This document shows positions 37,225 to 46,394 of a stretch of 64,000 bases of DNA, piece after piece. The stretch's first letter is position 1. Each line of letters opens with the position of its first letter. The DNA comes from Acidobacteriota bacterium (lineage in GTDB: Bacteria > Acidobacteriota > Blastocatellia > Pyrinomonadales > Pyrinomonadaceae): contig QHXI01000060.1 of the NCBI GenBank assembly GCA_003222895.1, positions 38,971-102,970 on the forward strand. Direction: 5' to 3'. Position numbers and translations under genes: made by a program. The notes under the pieces were generated by a model. The model was not told the origin of the DNA. It made no database searches and saw only the letters and a list, made by a program, of their open reading frames with translations.

Positions 37225-38301
37225 CTAAGCTCGCCGCCCGCGCAACCTGCTGCCGCTGCCCAGGAAGCCTTCATAGTTGCGCATCACCAGCTGCGCCTCG
37301 ATCTGCGCGACGGTGTCCATCGCGACGCCGACTAAGATCAGCAGCGACGTGCCGCCGAAATAAAACTGATATCCCATGCCCGTCGGAATCCATCCCAATC
37401 CCGGCGTGGTGCTGACAAACGACTCCAGCCAGGTTCCGATCAAAGGCAGCCGGCCAACTTTGAATCCGCTCAACATGAACTGCGGAAAGAATGCGACCAT
37501 CGCGAGATAAATTGCGCCGACCGTCGTTAGGCGAGTCAGAATCGTGTTCAGGTATTCAGCCGTCGCGCGTCCCGGCCGAATGCCCGGCATGAATCCGCCG
37601 TGCTTGCGCAGATTGTCCGCAACCTCCTCGACGTTGAAAACGATCGACACGTAGAAAAATGTGAAGAAGACAATCAGCGACAGAAAGATCAGTTCGTAAT
37701 ACGGATCGCCGGCATGGAACACCTGAAAGAAACTGAAGATTTTTCCGTACCAGTTCGCAGGATTCTTTGGCGGTAAGGCCGAGAACAAACTCTGCGGCAT
37801 CGAGAGAACTGACGAAGCAAAGATGACGGGAATTACACCGCCCATGTTCAGCTTCAAAGGCATCGTTGTCTGCTGTCCGCCGACGAGTTGCCGTCCTACG
37901 TGTCGCTTTGCATAGCTGACGGGGATCTTGCGCCGCGCTGCTTCGACAAAGACGATGAAGGCGATGATTGCAACCAGTGCGACCACCAACGCAAGCACGC
38001 CGATGATTTCCATCGTGTCGCCGCCGCCCACGCGCTGCATTACTTGCTGCACGCCGCGCGGCAAACCGATCACAATACCGGCAAAAATTAAGAGCGAGAT
38101 TCCGTTGCCAACACCGCGCTCGGTGATCTGCTCGCCCAGCCACATCACGAAGATCGTACCCGTGGTCAGCGTCAGAATAGTCGTTAGCAGGAAGCTCCAG
38201 GTTGGCGCACCCACGCCGTTAATTTGCAGCCAGTGCGCGACGAACGTTGTCTGCACACCCGCGAGACCTACCGTCAAATACCGCGGTGACGCCGAGAGCA
38301 A
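37225..38301 (-). CDS. secY: SecY, C-terminal fragment (gene disrupted)
   Basis: Reading frame for SecY from the RYLTVGLAGVQ segment (start of TM3) to the C-terminus: WLGEQITERGVGNGISLLIFAG, NMGGVIPVIFASS, FNVEEVADNLRKHGGFMPGIRPG, then YFGGTSLLILVGVAMD. It encodes about 350 residues and eight membrane helices of the protein-export channel. It joins the N-terminal fragment in a different frame at about 38284. The expected PYITASIIxQLL...QYT stretch (about 36-37 residues: TM2b and the following cytosolic loop) is missing. The apparent start is only a TTG inside the overlapping frame. As found, no complete SecY can be made. Confidence 0.9.
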   Translation of the reverse strand: MLSASPRYLTVGLAGVQTTFVAHWLQINGVGAPTWSFLLTTILTLTTGTIFVMWLGEQITERGVGNGISLLIFAGIVIGLPRGVQQVMQRVGGGDTMEIIGVLALVVALVAIIAFIVFVEAARRKIPVSYAKRHVGRQLVGGQQTTMPLKLNMGGVIPVIFASSVLSMPQSLFSALPPKNPANWYGKIFSFFQVFHAGDPYYELIFLSLIVFFTFFYVSIVFNVEEVADNLRKHGGFMPGIRPGRATAEYLNTILTRLTTVGAIYLAMVAFFPQFMLSGFKVGRLPLIGTWLESFVSTTPGLGWIPTGMGYQFYFGGTSLLILVGVAMDTVAQIEAQLVMRNYEGFLGSGSRLRGRRA

Positions 38302-38527
38302 AGACCGAAATCAAACGGAAGTTGCCGCCGGAAAACAGATCCAGAACGCCCAGCAACGTCCCGCTGACGTCATGCCAGACTTGATCCAAACGTGCTTTGT
38401 TAATTCCCGGTGCGGAAACGTGCGCGCCCAGGCGATAGATCGCTAAAATGCCCAGCGTAAAAAGAATGCGCCGGCGCAAATCCGGCACTTGAAACATGTT
38501 GCGTACGGCTGCTAGGAATTTTTCCAT
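38219..38527 (-). CDS. secY: SecY, N-terminal fragment (gene disrupted)
   Basis: Starts with the usual N-terminus: a short polar lead, RNMFQVPDLRRRILFTLGILAIYRLGAH as TM1, then SGTLLGVLDLFSGGNFRLISVFALGVT (plug helix region). After GVT, near 38285, the frame leaves the SecY sequence and reads 27 unrelated residues to a stop at 38219. The C-terminal portion continues in the next frame. See the finding on secY: the break looks like a loss of roughly 110 bp (length = 2 modulo 3). Confidence 0.88.
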   Translation of the reverse strand: MEKFLAAVRNMFQVPDLRRRILFTLGILAIYRLGAHVSAPGINKARLDQVWHDVSGTLLGVLDLFSGGNFRLISVFALGVTAVFDGRSRGCADNVRRALAAN

Positions 38528-38537
38528 AAAGTTTGCC

Positions 38538-38628
38538 GCCCTCTCCCCTTGGGCCAGGGTTGGGGTGAAGGGTTAGCGCAACGCCTAACTACATCCTTCG
38601 CCCGAGCCCTCTTCTCCAAACGAGAGGG
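38538..38628. repeat. CCCTCTCCC / GGGTGAAGGG palindromic repeat, second copy
   Basis: A diverged relative of 4720-4810 (CCCTCTCCC, GGTTGGGGTGAAGGG, CCCGAGCCCTCTTC, CGAGAGGG). It fills the rplO-secY spacer, the only spacer in the cluster occupied by this family in place of a heptad array. Confidence 0.7.
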
Positions 38629-38632
38629 AAAA

Positions 38633-39088
38633 CTACGAGCCGATTACAGTTACCGCTCCGCCGGCCTTTTCGATCTTCTCGCGCGCGCTCTTTGTGAATC
38701 GATGGGCTGAAACTTTCACGGCCTTCGTGATGTCGCCGTTACCGAGCACGACGATGTCGTGTTTCGCTTTCTTAATGATGCCGCGATGGTGAAGCACCTC
38801 GGGCGTAATTTCGTCGTCGGCAGCGAAATGCTTTTCGAGCGCCTCGAGGCTCACTTCGATCCACTGTTTCTTAAAGATGTTAGTAAAGCCGCGCTTCGGC
38901 AGACGACGATGCAGCGGCATCTGGCCGCCTTCAAAACCAGTCTTCGAAGAATAGCCCGAACGAGACTTCTGACCTTTTTCGCCGCGACCCGAAGTTTTGC
39001 CCAGACCGCTGCCTGGACCGCGACCTACGCGCTTTTTCTTGTGCGTCGATCCTTTGGCTGGATGTAAGTTATTTAGGCTAAGCGTCAT
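38633..39088 (-). CDS. rplO: 50S ribosomal protein L15
   Basis: 151 residues from the ATG at 39088 ([24 protein letters not shown]). The Gly/Lys/Arg-rich N-terminal extension [20 protein letters not shown] and [18 protein letters not shown] are characteristic. It lies before secY in the spc operon. Confidence 0.96.
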   Translation of the reverse strand: MTLSLNNLHPAKGSTHKKKRVGRGPGSGLGKTSGRGEKGQKSRSGYSSKTGFEGGQMPLHRRLPKRGFTNIFKKQWIEVSLEALEKHFAADDEITPEVLHHRGIIKKAKHDIVVLGNGDITKAVKVSAHRFTKSAREKIEKAGGAVTVIGS

Positions 39089-39095
39089 GCTAAAT

Positions 39096-39200
39096 CCATT
39101 TTCCATTTGTCAGTGGACATTTGTCATTTCATTCATCGTTCTATCGTCCAACTAAAATCCAATGTCAAATGATAAATGTCCGATGTCAAATGACAAATAA
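39096..39200. repeat. Heptad array with flipping orientation, unit ATGTCAA
   Basis: The left arm has TTTGTCA/CATTTGT-like units; the right arm has ATGTCAA, ATGATAA, ATGTCCG and ATGACAA. The arms are complementary and fill the rpmD-rplO spacer. The same family recurs around 63085-63260. Confidence 0.82.
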
Positions 39201-39210
39201 ATCCTTTGTG

Positions 39211-39420
39211 CTACTCGATGATCCTCAACAGGTGCGGGACCTTAGCCACCACGCCGCGCATCGATTCGTTGTCAGGTCGCTCAACAACCTGATTCAGTTT
39301 GTGCAAACCGAGGCTGCGCACGATCTCTTTCTGCGTTTTCGGGAAAGCAATCGTGCTTCGATAATACTGAATTTTGATCTTGCCAGTCTCCGCGTCTGCT
39401 TTTTTCTTCTTTGCTACCAT
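39211..39420 (-). CDS. rpmD: 50S ribosomal protein L30
   Basis: 69 residues. IKIQYYRSTIAFPKTQKEIVRSLGL followed by LNQVVERPDNESMRGVVAKVPHLLRI is the typical L30 pattern. A short Lys-rich lead (KKKKADAETG) precedes it. Located between rpsE and rplO. Confidence 0.94.
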   Translation of the reverse strand: MVAKKKKADAETGKIKIQYYRSTIAFPKTQKEIVRSLGLHKLNQVVERPDNESMRGVVAKVPHLLRIIE

Positions 39421-39508
39421 TTGAATTAATCGTCAATCGGTCATTCGTTTAGACAGCGGACTCGTCCGCCGAACCATACAGCCGCACCAGTACGGCTGCT
39501 AAACGATT

Positions 39509-40015
39509 CTACAAATCCTCAACTTGTTTGCCTCGCAACCTGGCGACTTCAAAAGGATCTTTCATCTTGAGCAGTCCATCGAAGGTCGCGCGGACGACGT
39601 TATGCGGATTCGTCGATCCCAAGACTTTGGTGCGAACGTCGCGCACGCCCGCGGCCCGCATCACAGCGCGCACGGCGCCCCCCGCAATCACGCCGGTGCC
39701 TTGAGAAGCCGGTTTCATCAGCACGCGGCCCGCGCCAAAGCGGCCGATCAATTGGTGCGGCAAAGTATTTTCGATCAGCGGCACGCGGATCAGATTCTTC
39801 TTCGCGGCCTCGACGCCTTTTTTGATTGCCAGAGGAACTTCGCGCGCTTTGCCGGTGCCAAATCCAACGTGGCCGCCTTCGTCGCCCACAACGACGAGGG
39901 CCGCAAACGAAAGATTTTTACCTCCCTTGACGACCTTGGTTACGCGATTGATCGAAATAACCTGATCCTTCAGATCCAATCCCTGTGCTGAGATGCGCTG
40001 TTTCGGTTGTCTCAT
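39509..40015 (-). CDS. rpsE: 30S ribosomal protein S5
   Basis: 168 residues. The double-stranded RNA-binding part ([26 protein letters not shown]) and the C-terminal [26 protein letters not shown] are conserved. Its start overlaps the end of rplR by 4 bp, so translation is coupled. Confidence 0.96.
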   Translation of the reverse strand: MRQPKQRISAQGLDLKDQVISINRVTKVVKGGKNLSFAALVVVGDEGGHVGFGTGKAREVPLAIKKGVEAAKKNLIRVPLIENTLPHQLIGRFGAGRVLMKPASQGTGVIAGGAVRAVMRAAGVRDVRTKVLGSTNPHNVVRATFDGLLKMKDPFEVARLRGKQVEDL

Positions 40016-40497
40016 TTATTTTCTTTCGCGCTCGCTTCTTTCTTTTCTTTCTTCGGCTTCTTCGGCTTTGCCGGAGCTTCTTCGGCTGGCGGCGCCACTT
40101 CTGTTTCGGGCGCGGCAGCTTCCGCTTCGACAACTTCGTTCTTGTTCAAACCGGCGGCGCGCGCGGCATCAGTCAAGGCTTTCACGCGACCGTGATAAAG
40201 ATAGCCGCCTCGGTCAAACACGACGCTGCTGACGCCGGCCGCGAGCGCTCGTTCAGCGATTGCCTGTCCGATCTTTTTCGCTGCGTCGATATTGCCGCCA
40301 GTCTTCAGACCCAAACTCTTTTCAGTCGTCGAAGCTGCGGCAATCGTTCGCGCCTTCTCGTCATCGATCAACTGCGCATAAATGTGATTCAAACTGCGAT
40401 AGACCGCCAGCCGCGGACGCGCAGTTGTGCCGTGCACCTTGCGGCGAATGCGCCCGTGAACAGCGGTTCGAACTTCTGCTCTGTTTCTGTTGGCCAT
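40012..40497 (-). CDS. rplR: 50S ribosomal protein L18, with C-terminal extension
   Basis: 161 residues, about 40 more than usual. The core ([25 protein letters not shown] and [25 protein letters not shown]) binds 5S rRNA. The tail is Ala/Glu/Pro then Lys-rich ([18 protein letters not shown]) and probably disordered. Confidence 0.95.
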   Translation of the reverse strand: MANRNRAEVRTAVHGRIRRKVHGTTARPRLAVYRSLNHIYAQLIDDEKARTIAAASTTEKSLGLKTGGNIDAAKKIGQAIAERALAAGVSSVVFDRGGYLYHGRVKALTDAARAAGLNKNEVVEAEAAAPETEVAPPAEEAPAKPKKPKKEKKEASAKENK

Positions 40498-40506
40498 CTT
40501 GCTTAA

Positions 40507-40568
40507 ACGATGAACGCGGAACTATGAACGATGAACTTTAATTCATCCTTCCGCGTTCATACTTCATC
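40507..40568. repeat. Heptad array with flipping orientation, unit GATGAAC
   Basis: GATGAAC, GCGGAAC, TATGAAC and GATGAAC are followed by a complementary arm with TTCATCC and GTTCATA units, filling the rplF-rplR spacer. Confidence 0.78.
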
Positions 40569-40569
40569 A

Positions 40570-41130
40570 TTATTTACCCGTCTTGCCGGGCTTCAATTTT
40601 AACTGGACGTCTGCATACCGCACGCCCTTGCCTTTGTAGGCGTCGGGCTTTCGCAGCTTATGCATCTCTGCGCAAACCTGTCCGAGCTTCTGCTTGTCAA
40701 TGCCGGAAACGGTCAGCGTCGTTTGATACTGCTGAATGCTTCCTTTGGTAGTCAGACGCTCAGCCTTCGCTTCAATTCCTTCAGGCAAAGGAAACTCGAT
40801 CGGATGTGAATAGCCAAGCGCGAAGACAATCTTCTTTCCTTGCACGTCTGCCTTATAACCAACGCCGACAATGTCCATCTGTTTCGAGAAGCCTTCCGTG
40901 ACTCCCTGAATCGCGTTGTTTGCCAACGCGCGCGCCAGGCCATGCAACGCAGCCTGATCCTTCGAAGCGCGCTCTGCAGACAGTATTTCCCCTTCAACTT
41001 TGAAAGTGATCCCTTCGGGAATCGGCGTCCTGAGCACGCCTTTCGTGCCTTTCACTTCCAGTTCGCCGTCATTGATGTTGACGGTGACACCCTTCGGAAT
41101 CGTTATCGGTTTTTTACCAATGCGAGACAT
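40570..41130 (-). CDS. rplF: 50S ribosomal protein L6
   Basis: 186 residues from the ATG at 41130 ([15 protein letters not shown]). The two repeated alpha/beta domains and the C-terminal [11 protein letters not shown] are typical. The region upstream of this ATG is array-derived, so longer starts are rejected. Confidence 0.96.
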   Translation of the reverse strand: MSRIGKKPITIPKGVTVNINDGELEVKGTKGVLRTPIPEGITFKVEGEILSAERASKDQAALHGLARALANNAIQGVTEGFSKQMDIVGVGYKADVQGKKIVFALGYSHPIEFPLPEGIEAKAERLTTKGSIQQYQTTLTVSGIDKQKLGQVCAEMHKLRKPDAYKGKGVRYADVQLKLKPGKTGK

Positions 41131-41132
41131 GA

Positions 41133-41201
41133 TTATTGACTCATTGATCCATTGTTTCATTTGTTCATTGAGTCAATGAATCAATGACCCAATGAATCAA
41201 T
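41133..41201. repeat. Octad array with flipping orientation, unit ATTGATTC
   Basis: Units ATTGACTC, ATTGATCC, ATTGTTTC, ATTTGTTC and ATTGAGTC are followed by AATGAATC-type units. This is the clearest 8-nt register in the window, filling the rpsH-rplF spacer. Confidence 0.85.
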
Positions 41202-41594
<393 letters not shown>

Positions 41595-41614
41595 TAACTC
41601 ACTCCGTTCGCGGA

Positions 41615-41677
41615 GCCGGGGGTCGGGAAGTAGGGGTCGGCAGTTCCGACTCCTGACTCCTGACTCCTGACTCCCGT
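41615..41677. repeat. Heptad array with flipping orientation, unit GACTCCT
   Basis: The left arm has GGAGTCG-like variants (GGGGTCG, GGAAGTA); the right arm has three exact CTGACTC-type units. Same family as 11405 and 19438. It fills the rpsN-rpsH spacer. Confidence 0.78.
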
Positions 41678-41681
41678 TTTA

Positions 41682-41867
41682 CTACCAACTAGATTTCACG
41701 ACGCCGGGGATTTGTCCCGCCAGCGCCAATTCACGAAAGCAAATTCGGCACAAGTGAAACTTGCGCAGATACGCCCGCGGTCTTCCGCACCGCCGGCAGC
41801 GCGTGTAGGCGCGCGACGAGAACTTCGGCTTGCGATTGGCTTTCGCGATTAATGATTTTTTTGCCAT
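41682..41867 (-). CDS. rpsN: 30S ribosomal protein S14, zinc-binding type
   Basis: 61 residues, short form. Four cysteines in CRRCG ... CRICFRELA bind zinc. The end [15 protein letters not shown] is typical. It is placed between rplE and rpsH as usual. Confidence 0.96.
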   Translation of the reverse strand: MAKKSLIAKANRKPKFSSRAYTRCRRCGRPRAYLRKFHLCRICFRELALAGQIPGVVKSSW

Positions 41868-41869
41868 AA

Positions 41870-41947
41870 CTCAGCTATCAGCTTTCAGCTATCGGCGGTC
41901 AGCCAAAACAGCTATCTGGCTGATAGCTGAAAGCTGACAACTGAGAG
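41870..41947. repeat. Heptad array with flipping orientation, unit TCAGCTT
   Basis: The left arm has TCAGCTA, TCAGCTT, TCAGCTA, TCGGCGG and TCAGCCA; the right arm has GCTGATA, GCTGAAA, GCTGACA and ACTGAGA. It is a textbook example of the flip, filling the rplE-rpsN spacer; the same family occurs at 49049 and 49440. Confidence 0.88.
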
Positions 41948-42487
41948 CTACGTCCTAAACGGCATTCCCAGCGCCTTCAAAAGTGCGCGCGCCTGTTCGT
42001 CATTGCGCGCTGTCGTTACGATCGAGATATTCATCCCGCGCGTCTTGTCTACCTTATTAAAATCAATTTCGGGAAAGATCAACTGTTCGCGAACTCCAAT
42101 GGTGTAATTGCCGCGCCCATCGAATGCCTTTGGCGAAACTCCGCGAAAATCTCTCACGCGCGGCAAAGCAATCGACACGAGGCGATCGAAGAACTCGTAC
42201 ATTTGCTCGCCGCGCAGAGTGACCATCACACCGATCGGCATTCCCTGACGCAATTTGAAACTCGCAATCGATTTCTTTGCGCGCGTGATTACCGGTTTCT
42301 GGCCGGCGATTGATTTCAATTCTTCGACCGCGGTGTCCAACACTTTGGCGTTTGCGATCGCCTCTCCCATGCCCATGTTGAGCACGATTTTGTCGAGACG
42401 CGGTACCGCCATCGGATTCTCGATTCCGAATTCCTTGGCGATCGCCGGTGCGACCTCTTTGCTGTAACGCTCTTTCAGTCTGGCCAT
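41948..42487 (-). CDS. rplE: 50S ribosomal protein L5
   Basis: 179 residues. It contains [40 protein letters not shown] and [21 protein letters not shown], the expected L5 sequence that anchors 5S rRNA. Confidence 0.96.
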   Translation of the reverse strand: MARLKERYSKEVAPAIAKEFGIENPMAVPRLDKIVLNMGMGEAIANAKVLDTAVEELKSIAGQKPVITRAKKSIASFKLRQGMPIGVMVTLRGEQMYEFFDRLVSIALPRVRDFRGVSPKAFDGRGNYTIGVREQLIFPEIDFNKVDKTRGMNISIVTTARNDEQARALLKALGMPFRT

Positions 42488-42496
42488 AACTATTCG

Positions 42497-42553
42497 CTCA
42501 TTGATTCATTTGTTCATTGATTTCAATGGATCAATGAGTCAATAAATCAATCA
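42497..42553. repeat. Octad array with flipping orientation, unit ATTGATTC
   Basis: ATTGATTC and ATTTGTTC units are followed by AATGGATC and AATGAGTC units. It fills the rplX-rplE spacer; same family as 41133. Confidence 0.78.
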
Positions 42554-42883
42554 TCATTTCTCTATCGAGTGTCCGCTCGCGGCCGCCACTCTGAATTTTG
42601 TTCCGTCCTGATCAACCTTGTAGCTCACCCGAGATGGCTTGCCCGATTGCGGATCGACGATCTGAACATTAGAAATATCGATCCAGGATTCCTTGTCGAT
42701 GATGCCGCCGCCGCGATTACCCGCAGGCTTCTGATGACGCTTGATCATGCCGACCGCTTCAACTTTCACCTTGCCGCGCACGGGGGCAACCGCCAGCACA
42801 CGGCCACGTTTTCCCTTGTCGCGCCCGGCGATCAGCACCACTTGATCGTTCTTCTTAATCTTTGCTCTTTTTCTTGCCTTCAC
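42554..42883 (-). CDS. rplX: 50S ribosomal protein L24
   Basis: 109 residues from the GTG at 42883, which has AGGAG ten bases upstream; an earlier TTG at 42913 would add an un-L24-like lead. The KOW motif KKNDQVVLIAGRDKGKRGRVLAV and the VGMIKRHQKP segment are typical. Confidence 0.94.
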   Translation of the reverse strand: MKARKRAKIKKNDQVVLIAGRDKGKRGRVLAVAPVRGKVKVEAVGMIKRHQKPAGNRGGGIIDKESWIDISNVQIVDPQSGKPSRVSYKVDQDGTKFRVAAASGHSIEK

Positions 42884-42923
42884 GTTTTTTCGACTCCTAA
42901 CGCAAATCGACAATTGCGTTACT

Positions 42924-43292
42924 TCAAATCACCTCGGGCGCCAACGAAACGATCTTCATGTAATTCTTATCGCGCAGCTCGCGAGCTACGGGTCCGAACA
43001 CGCGCGTACCAATGGGCGTGCCGTCTTCCTTGATTAGCACTGCAGCGTTCTGATCGAAGCGAATATAAGTTCCATCGCGGCGACGAACCTCTTTGCGAGT
43101 CCGCACGATCACGGCATCCTGCACGGTGCCTTTCTTAATCGTGCCGTCCGGCGAGGCCTCCTTAACCGTGACCTTAATTCGATCGCCGAGACCGGCAATC
43201 GCGCCGGTCGAGCCGCCGATGCCCATGATCATCTCGACGCGTCGCGCTCCTGAATTGTCAGCGACCTCAAGCGAGGTCTGCATTTGAATCAT
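42924..43292 (-). CDS. rplN: 50S ribosomal protein L14
   Basis: 122 residues, the invariant length. [34 protein letters not shown] and [13 protein letters not shown] are present. Its stop-to-start gap with rpsQ is 2 bp. Confidence 0.96.
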   Translation of the reverse strand: MIQMQTSLEVADNSGARRVEMIMGIGGSTGAIAGLGDRIKVTVKEASPDGTIKKGTVQDAVIVRTRKEVRRRDGTYIRFDQNAAVLIKEDGTPIGTRVFGPVARELRDKNYMKIVSLAPEVI

Positions 43293-43294
43293 GA

Positions 43295-43741
43295 CTACTT
43301 CGCCGCCTTCTGAACAATTTCAACTACGCGCCAGCGCTTCTTTGCCGACAGTGGCCTCGTCTCAATGATGCGTACGCGATCGCCGATCGTCGCGCCCAGA
43401 TCATCATGCGCCATGAACTTTGAAGTACGCCGCACATAACGACGATACTTCGGATGCCGCACTTGCCGGTCGACGCGCACGACCACGGTCTTTTGCATCT
43501 TGTCGGATGAAACAGTCCCGACCTTTTGCACGCGATTGCCGCTACGACCTTTCGCTACGGCTACTTTCGATCCGTTTGCGCTATCCGTCGGTGCAGCCGC
43601 CGCTTCGGTGGTAGGCGGCGCGGCGTCAACAGGCGCCGACCATTCAGCGCTCGCAGTCTCGCTCGCCGGGGCGGCCTCTGCGGAAACTTCCGGCGCCGCT
43701 GGCGCGTCAGTAGGTTCGTCTTTCTTTTTTCTTCTAAACAT
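43295..43741 (-). CDS. rpsQ: 30S ribosomal protein S17, with long N-terminal extension
   Basis: 148 residues, compared with about 85 in most bacteria. The S17 core occupies residues about 68-145: [58 protein letters not shown]. Ahead of it is an Ala/Pro/Glu-rich, low-complexity extension after a basic [10 protein letters not shown] start. The frame is open throughout and no later start with an equally good context was seen, so the extension is probably translated. Confidence 0.94.
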   Translation of the reverse strand: MFRRKKKDEPTDAPAAPEVSAEAAPASETASAEWSAPVDAAPPTTEAAAAPTDSANGSKVAVAKGRSGNRVQKVGTVSSDKMQKTVVVRVDRQVRHPKYRRYVRRTSKFMAHDDLGATIGDRVRIIETRPLSAKKRWRVVEIVQKAAK

Positions 43742-43808
43742 TAGTTACTCGGTTCGCACGCCTCGGGCGTGTCTTCATGTACAGCACTCCCGAGGAGTGC
43801 GCACCCAA

Positions 43809-44018
43809 TTATTTGCCGGCAATCTCGCGCTGCCGCACTTCGGTGCGAATGCGCGCGAGCGACTTTTTGTCCTGGCGCATCTTCTTGATCGCGTCGACCT
43901 CGCCCAGCGCCAATTTGAAATTCAAGCGAAACAGTGACTCTTTCAGGCGATCTACTTCAGCGTGCAGATCCTCTGCCGCCATATCGCGATACTTATCTAC
44001 TTCTTCCCGTTGTTTCAT
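43809..44018 (-). CDS. rpmC: 50S ribosomal protein L29
   Basis: 69 residues from the ATG at 44018. The two-helix hairpin with LHAEVDRLKESLFRLNFKLALGEVD and KKSLARIRTEVRQRE is typical of L29 near the exit tunnel. The upstream frame extension is array-derived. Confidence 0.94.
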   Translation of the reverse strand: MKQREEVDKYRDMAAEDLHAEVDRLKESLFRLNFKLALGEVDAIKKMRQDKKSLARIRTEVRQREIAGK

Positions 44019-44029
44019 GCTCGCTACGC

Positions 44030-44098
44030 TCAAGTTCCAAGTCTCAGGTTTCAAGTTTCAGGTTGCGAACTTGAAACTTTAAACTTTGCACCTGCAAC
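44030..44098. repeat. Heptad array with flipping orientation, unit AAGTTTC
   Basis: AAGTTCC, AAGTCTC, AGGTTTC, AAGTTTC and AGGTTGC are followed by GAAACTT/AAACTTT units on the right arm. It fills the rpmC-rplP spacer; same family as 47232. Confidence 0.82.
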
Positions 44099-44527
44099 TT
44101 ATATCGCGCCTCCCTCTTGCCCGGCACGCGTGACGAATTTCGTCTTAACCGGCAGTTTTTGCGCAGCCAGCTTCATCGCTTCTCGCGCAGTCTTTTCGTC
44201 AACGCCTTCGATCTCGTAAAGAATTCGTCCGGGCTTCACCACTGCAACCCAATATTCGGGCGCGCCTTTGCCTTTGCCCATACGAGTTTCCGCCGGCTTC
44301 TTCGTCACCGGTTTATCCGGGAACATGCGAATCCAGATCTTGCCGCCGCGTTTGATGTGCCGCGTCATCGCAATACGAGCAGCTTCGATCTGCCGATCGG
44401 TAATCCAGGCCGCTTCCAAAGTCTTCAATCCGTACTCGCCAAAGCTGATCGCGCTGCCGCGATTTGCGACACCTTTCATACGACCACGCATCTGTTTGCG
44501 ATGCTTAACTTTTTTCGGCATCAACAT
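44099..44527 (-). CDS. rplP: 50S ribosomal protein L16
   Basis: 142 residues. [53 protein letters not shown] and [25 protein letters not shown] are all conserved segments. Confidence 0.96.
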   Translation of the reverse strand: MLMPKKVKHRKQMRGRMKGVANRGSAISFGEYGLKTLEAAWITDRQIEAARIAMTRHIKRGGKIWIRMFPDKPVTKKPAETRMGKGKGAPEYWVAVVKPGRILYEIEGVDEKTAREAMKLAAQKLPVKTKFVTRAGQEGGAI

Positions 44528-44533
44528 AGCTGT

Positions 44534-44569
44534 ATCTCAAATTTCAAGTCTCAGATCTGAGATCCGAAA
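44534..44569. repeat. Short heptad array, unit TCTCAAA/TCAGATC
   Basis: TCTCAAA, TTTCAAG, TCTCAGA then TCTGAGA, TCCGAAA: a small self-complementary array between rplP and rpsC. Confidence 0.65.
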
Positions 44570-45319
44570 CTATCTGTCCGGCCTTTCTGGTCTTTCGCGA
44601 CGCGCGCGCGCCGGGCGTTGCCTTCCTTCGCGCTGTCCGGGCCGCGTGTCGTTGATCGGATCCGTTCCCGTGCCGCGCGCCATGGCTGCGTTCGCATCGA
44701 GAATCTGTCCCCGATAGATCCAAACTTTCACGCCAATTACGCCGAATGTCGTGTGCGCTTCTGCAAAACCGTAATCGACGTCCGAACGCAAAGTGTGCAA
44801 AGGCAGCTGACCCTGCAAGTGCCACTCGCTGCGCGCGATTTCAGCGCCGTTCAAACGGCCACTCACCTTAACCTTGATTCCCTGCGCGCCAAATCGCAGC
44901 GACTCTTCGACGGCCTTTCGCATCGCGCGCCGAAATGCAATGCGCTTCTCGAGTTGGGCCGCGATCTTTTCTGCCTGCAACTGCGCGTTCAATTCCGGCT
45001 TATGAATTTCCTGAATCGAGACCAAAACTTCCCGGCCCGTACGAGACGAAATATCGCCCTTGAGCTTATCGATCTCGGACCCCTTGCGGCCGATGATGAT
45101 ACCCGGGCGCGAGGTGTAGATGATGATCTTCAGGCGATTGGCCGCGCGCTCGACGTCGATGTGCGACACGCCCGCGCCGGTGAAACGCTGCTTCAGATCG
45201 CGCTTCAGCTTGAGATCCTCGATCAGAAAATCACCGAACTGCTTCTTCGCAAACCAATGCGAATGCCAGTCCTTGTTGTAGCCGAGGCGAAAGCCGTATG
45301 GATGAACTTTTTGGCCCAA
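44570..45319 (-). CDS. rpsC: 30S ribosomal protein S3, long tail
   Basis: 249 residues. [24 protein letters not shown] opens the protein; the KH domain has [16 protein letters not shown]; the C-terminal domain has [14 protein letters not shown]. It ends in an Arg/Glu/Pro-rich tail of about 30 residues ([19 protein letters not shown]). Confidence 0.96.
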   Translation of the reverse strand: MGQKVHPYGFRLGYNKDWHSHWFAKKQFGDFLIEDLKLKRDLKQRFTGAGVSHIDVERAANRLKIIIYTSRPGIIIGRKGSEIDKLKGDISSRTGREVLVSIQEIHKPELNAQLQAEKIAAQLEKRIAFRRAMRKAVEESLRFGAQGIKVKVSGRLNGAEIARSEWHLQGQLPLHTLRSDVDYGFAEAHTTFGVIGVKVWIYRGQILDANAAMARGTGTDPINDTRPGQREGRQRPARARRERPERPDR

Positions 45320-45349
45320 TCTTTACTCCGTTCTCAATCGATACCGTTA

Positions 45350-45393
45350 TTGAATCTGGAATCTGGAATTTCCAATCGCAGATTGATTATTCG
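45350..45393. repeat. Short heptad array, unit GAATCTG
   Basis: TGAATCT, GGAATCT and GGAATTT are followed by CCAATCG and CAGATTG units, filling part of the rplV-rpsC spacer with limited self-complementarity. Confidence 0.6.
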
Positions 45394-45978
45394 CTACTCG
45401 TCCGTCTTCTTCTTCCTGCGCAAGGCGCCGCCAAGCTTCGACGAAGCCTTGCTCGGTTTTTTCTTCGGCTGATCGTCAGCCGCAGTTTCAGATGAAGTAT
45501 TCGTTTCAGATTTTCCTGCGCGCTTCATTCTTGGTGCTGCCGCAGCGCCGCCACGCTTTGCGCTCTTGCTTACAGCAGGCTTCGCGTCGCCGCGCTTAGC
45601 GTCCGTCTTGGCTTGCGCTTCCTCTCGGTCGCTCGAAACCAAAACCGTTACGTGACAGAAGTGTCGACGCTCGCGATACGCGCGGCCCTGAGGAGCGGGC
45701 CGCATACGACTGCGATTCTTAGTCGGCCCCCGATCGACATACGCGGCCTTCAACCAAAGATCGTCAGGATCGACCGAAACGTTCGCCTTCTCTGCCGCTT
45801 CGTTCGCGTTGGCAATCGCCGACTTGACGCACTTTTCAATGCCCAGTGCCGCGCGCTTGTTCGAATAACGCAGGATCGCCAGCGCCTGATTGACGTTCTT
45901 GCCGCGGATCATGTCGACCACCAGCCGCGCTTTTTGCGCCGACCCACGAAGAAATTTTGCACTCGCTCTTGCTTCCAT
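45394..45978 (-). CDS. rplV: 50S ribosomal protein L22, with C-terminal extension
   Basis: 194 residues. Residues 1-118 are normal L22 (AQKARLVVDMIRGKNVNQALAIL, GPTKNRSRMRPAPQGRA with the exit-tunnel hairpin, RRHFCHVTVLVS). The remaining 75 or so are Lys/Ser/Ala-rich and low complexity. The extension is longer than the tails of L18, L17 and S17 relatives in this cluster. Confidence 0.95.
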   Translation of the reverse strand: MEARASAKFLRGSAQKARLVVDMIRGKNVNQALAILRYSNKRAALGIEKCVKSAIANANEAAEKANVSVDPDDLWLKAAYVDRGPTKNRSRMRPAPQGRAYRERRHFCHVTVLVSSDREEAQAKTDAKRGDAKPAVSKSAKRGGAAAAPRMKRAGKSETNTSSETAADDQPKKKPSKASSKLGGALRRKKKTDE

Positions 45979-45994
45979 AATTAGTAAACAGCTC

Positions 45995-46330
45995 TTACGC
46001 TGCCGGCGCTGCCGGAGCGCTTCCGCCCGCCGGCGTTACCTTCGCTGTCTTCTCGGCCTTCTCGGCTTTGGTTCCCGAATGCCCCTTGAATGTTCGGGTC
46101 GGGGCAAATTCGCCCAGCTTATGCCCGACCATATTTTCAGTGATGTAGATCGGGATGTGACGTTTCCCGTTATGGACTCCGAATGTAAGTCCGACCATAT
46201 CGGGCGTAATCGTCGAACGTCGCGACCAGGTACGAATCACCTGCGGTCGCTGTCCGCCTGAGCGAACACGCTCGACCATCTTGCGAACTCCCTTATCGAT
46301 CCAGGGACCTTTTTTTACTGAACGTGGCAT
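45995..46330 (-). CDS. rpsS: 30S ribosomal protein S19
   Basis: 111 residues. [44 protein letters not shown] and [16 protein letters not shown] are conserved. A 20-residue Ala/Pro tail follows. Confidence 0.96.
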   Translation of the reverse strand: MPRSVKKGPWIDKGVRKMVERVRSGGQRPQVIRTWSRRSTITPDMVGLTFGVHNGKRHIPIYITENMVGHKLGEFAPTRTFKGHSGTKAEKAEKTAKVTPAGGSAPAAPAA

Positions 46331-46339
46331 AGCTTAATT

Positions 46340-46394
46340 TGCTCATTGATTCATTTTTTCATTGATTCAATGAACCAATGATCCAATGGACCAA
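46340..46394. repeat. Octad array with flipping orientation, unit ATTGATTC
   Basis: CATTGATT/CATTTTTT units are followed by CAATGAAC, CAATGATC and CAATGGAC. It fills the rpsS-rplB spacer. Confidence 0.78.

Noticed and set aside
41133..41201. Possible CRISPR-like or satellite repeat
   Set aside because: Units are 8 nt without unique spacers, and the array flips orientation; neither pattern is CRISPR.
44618..45472. 284-codon + strand frame opposite rpsC/rplV
   Set aside because: Antisense shadow of S3 and L22; composition is Arg/Leu-rich with no motif.
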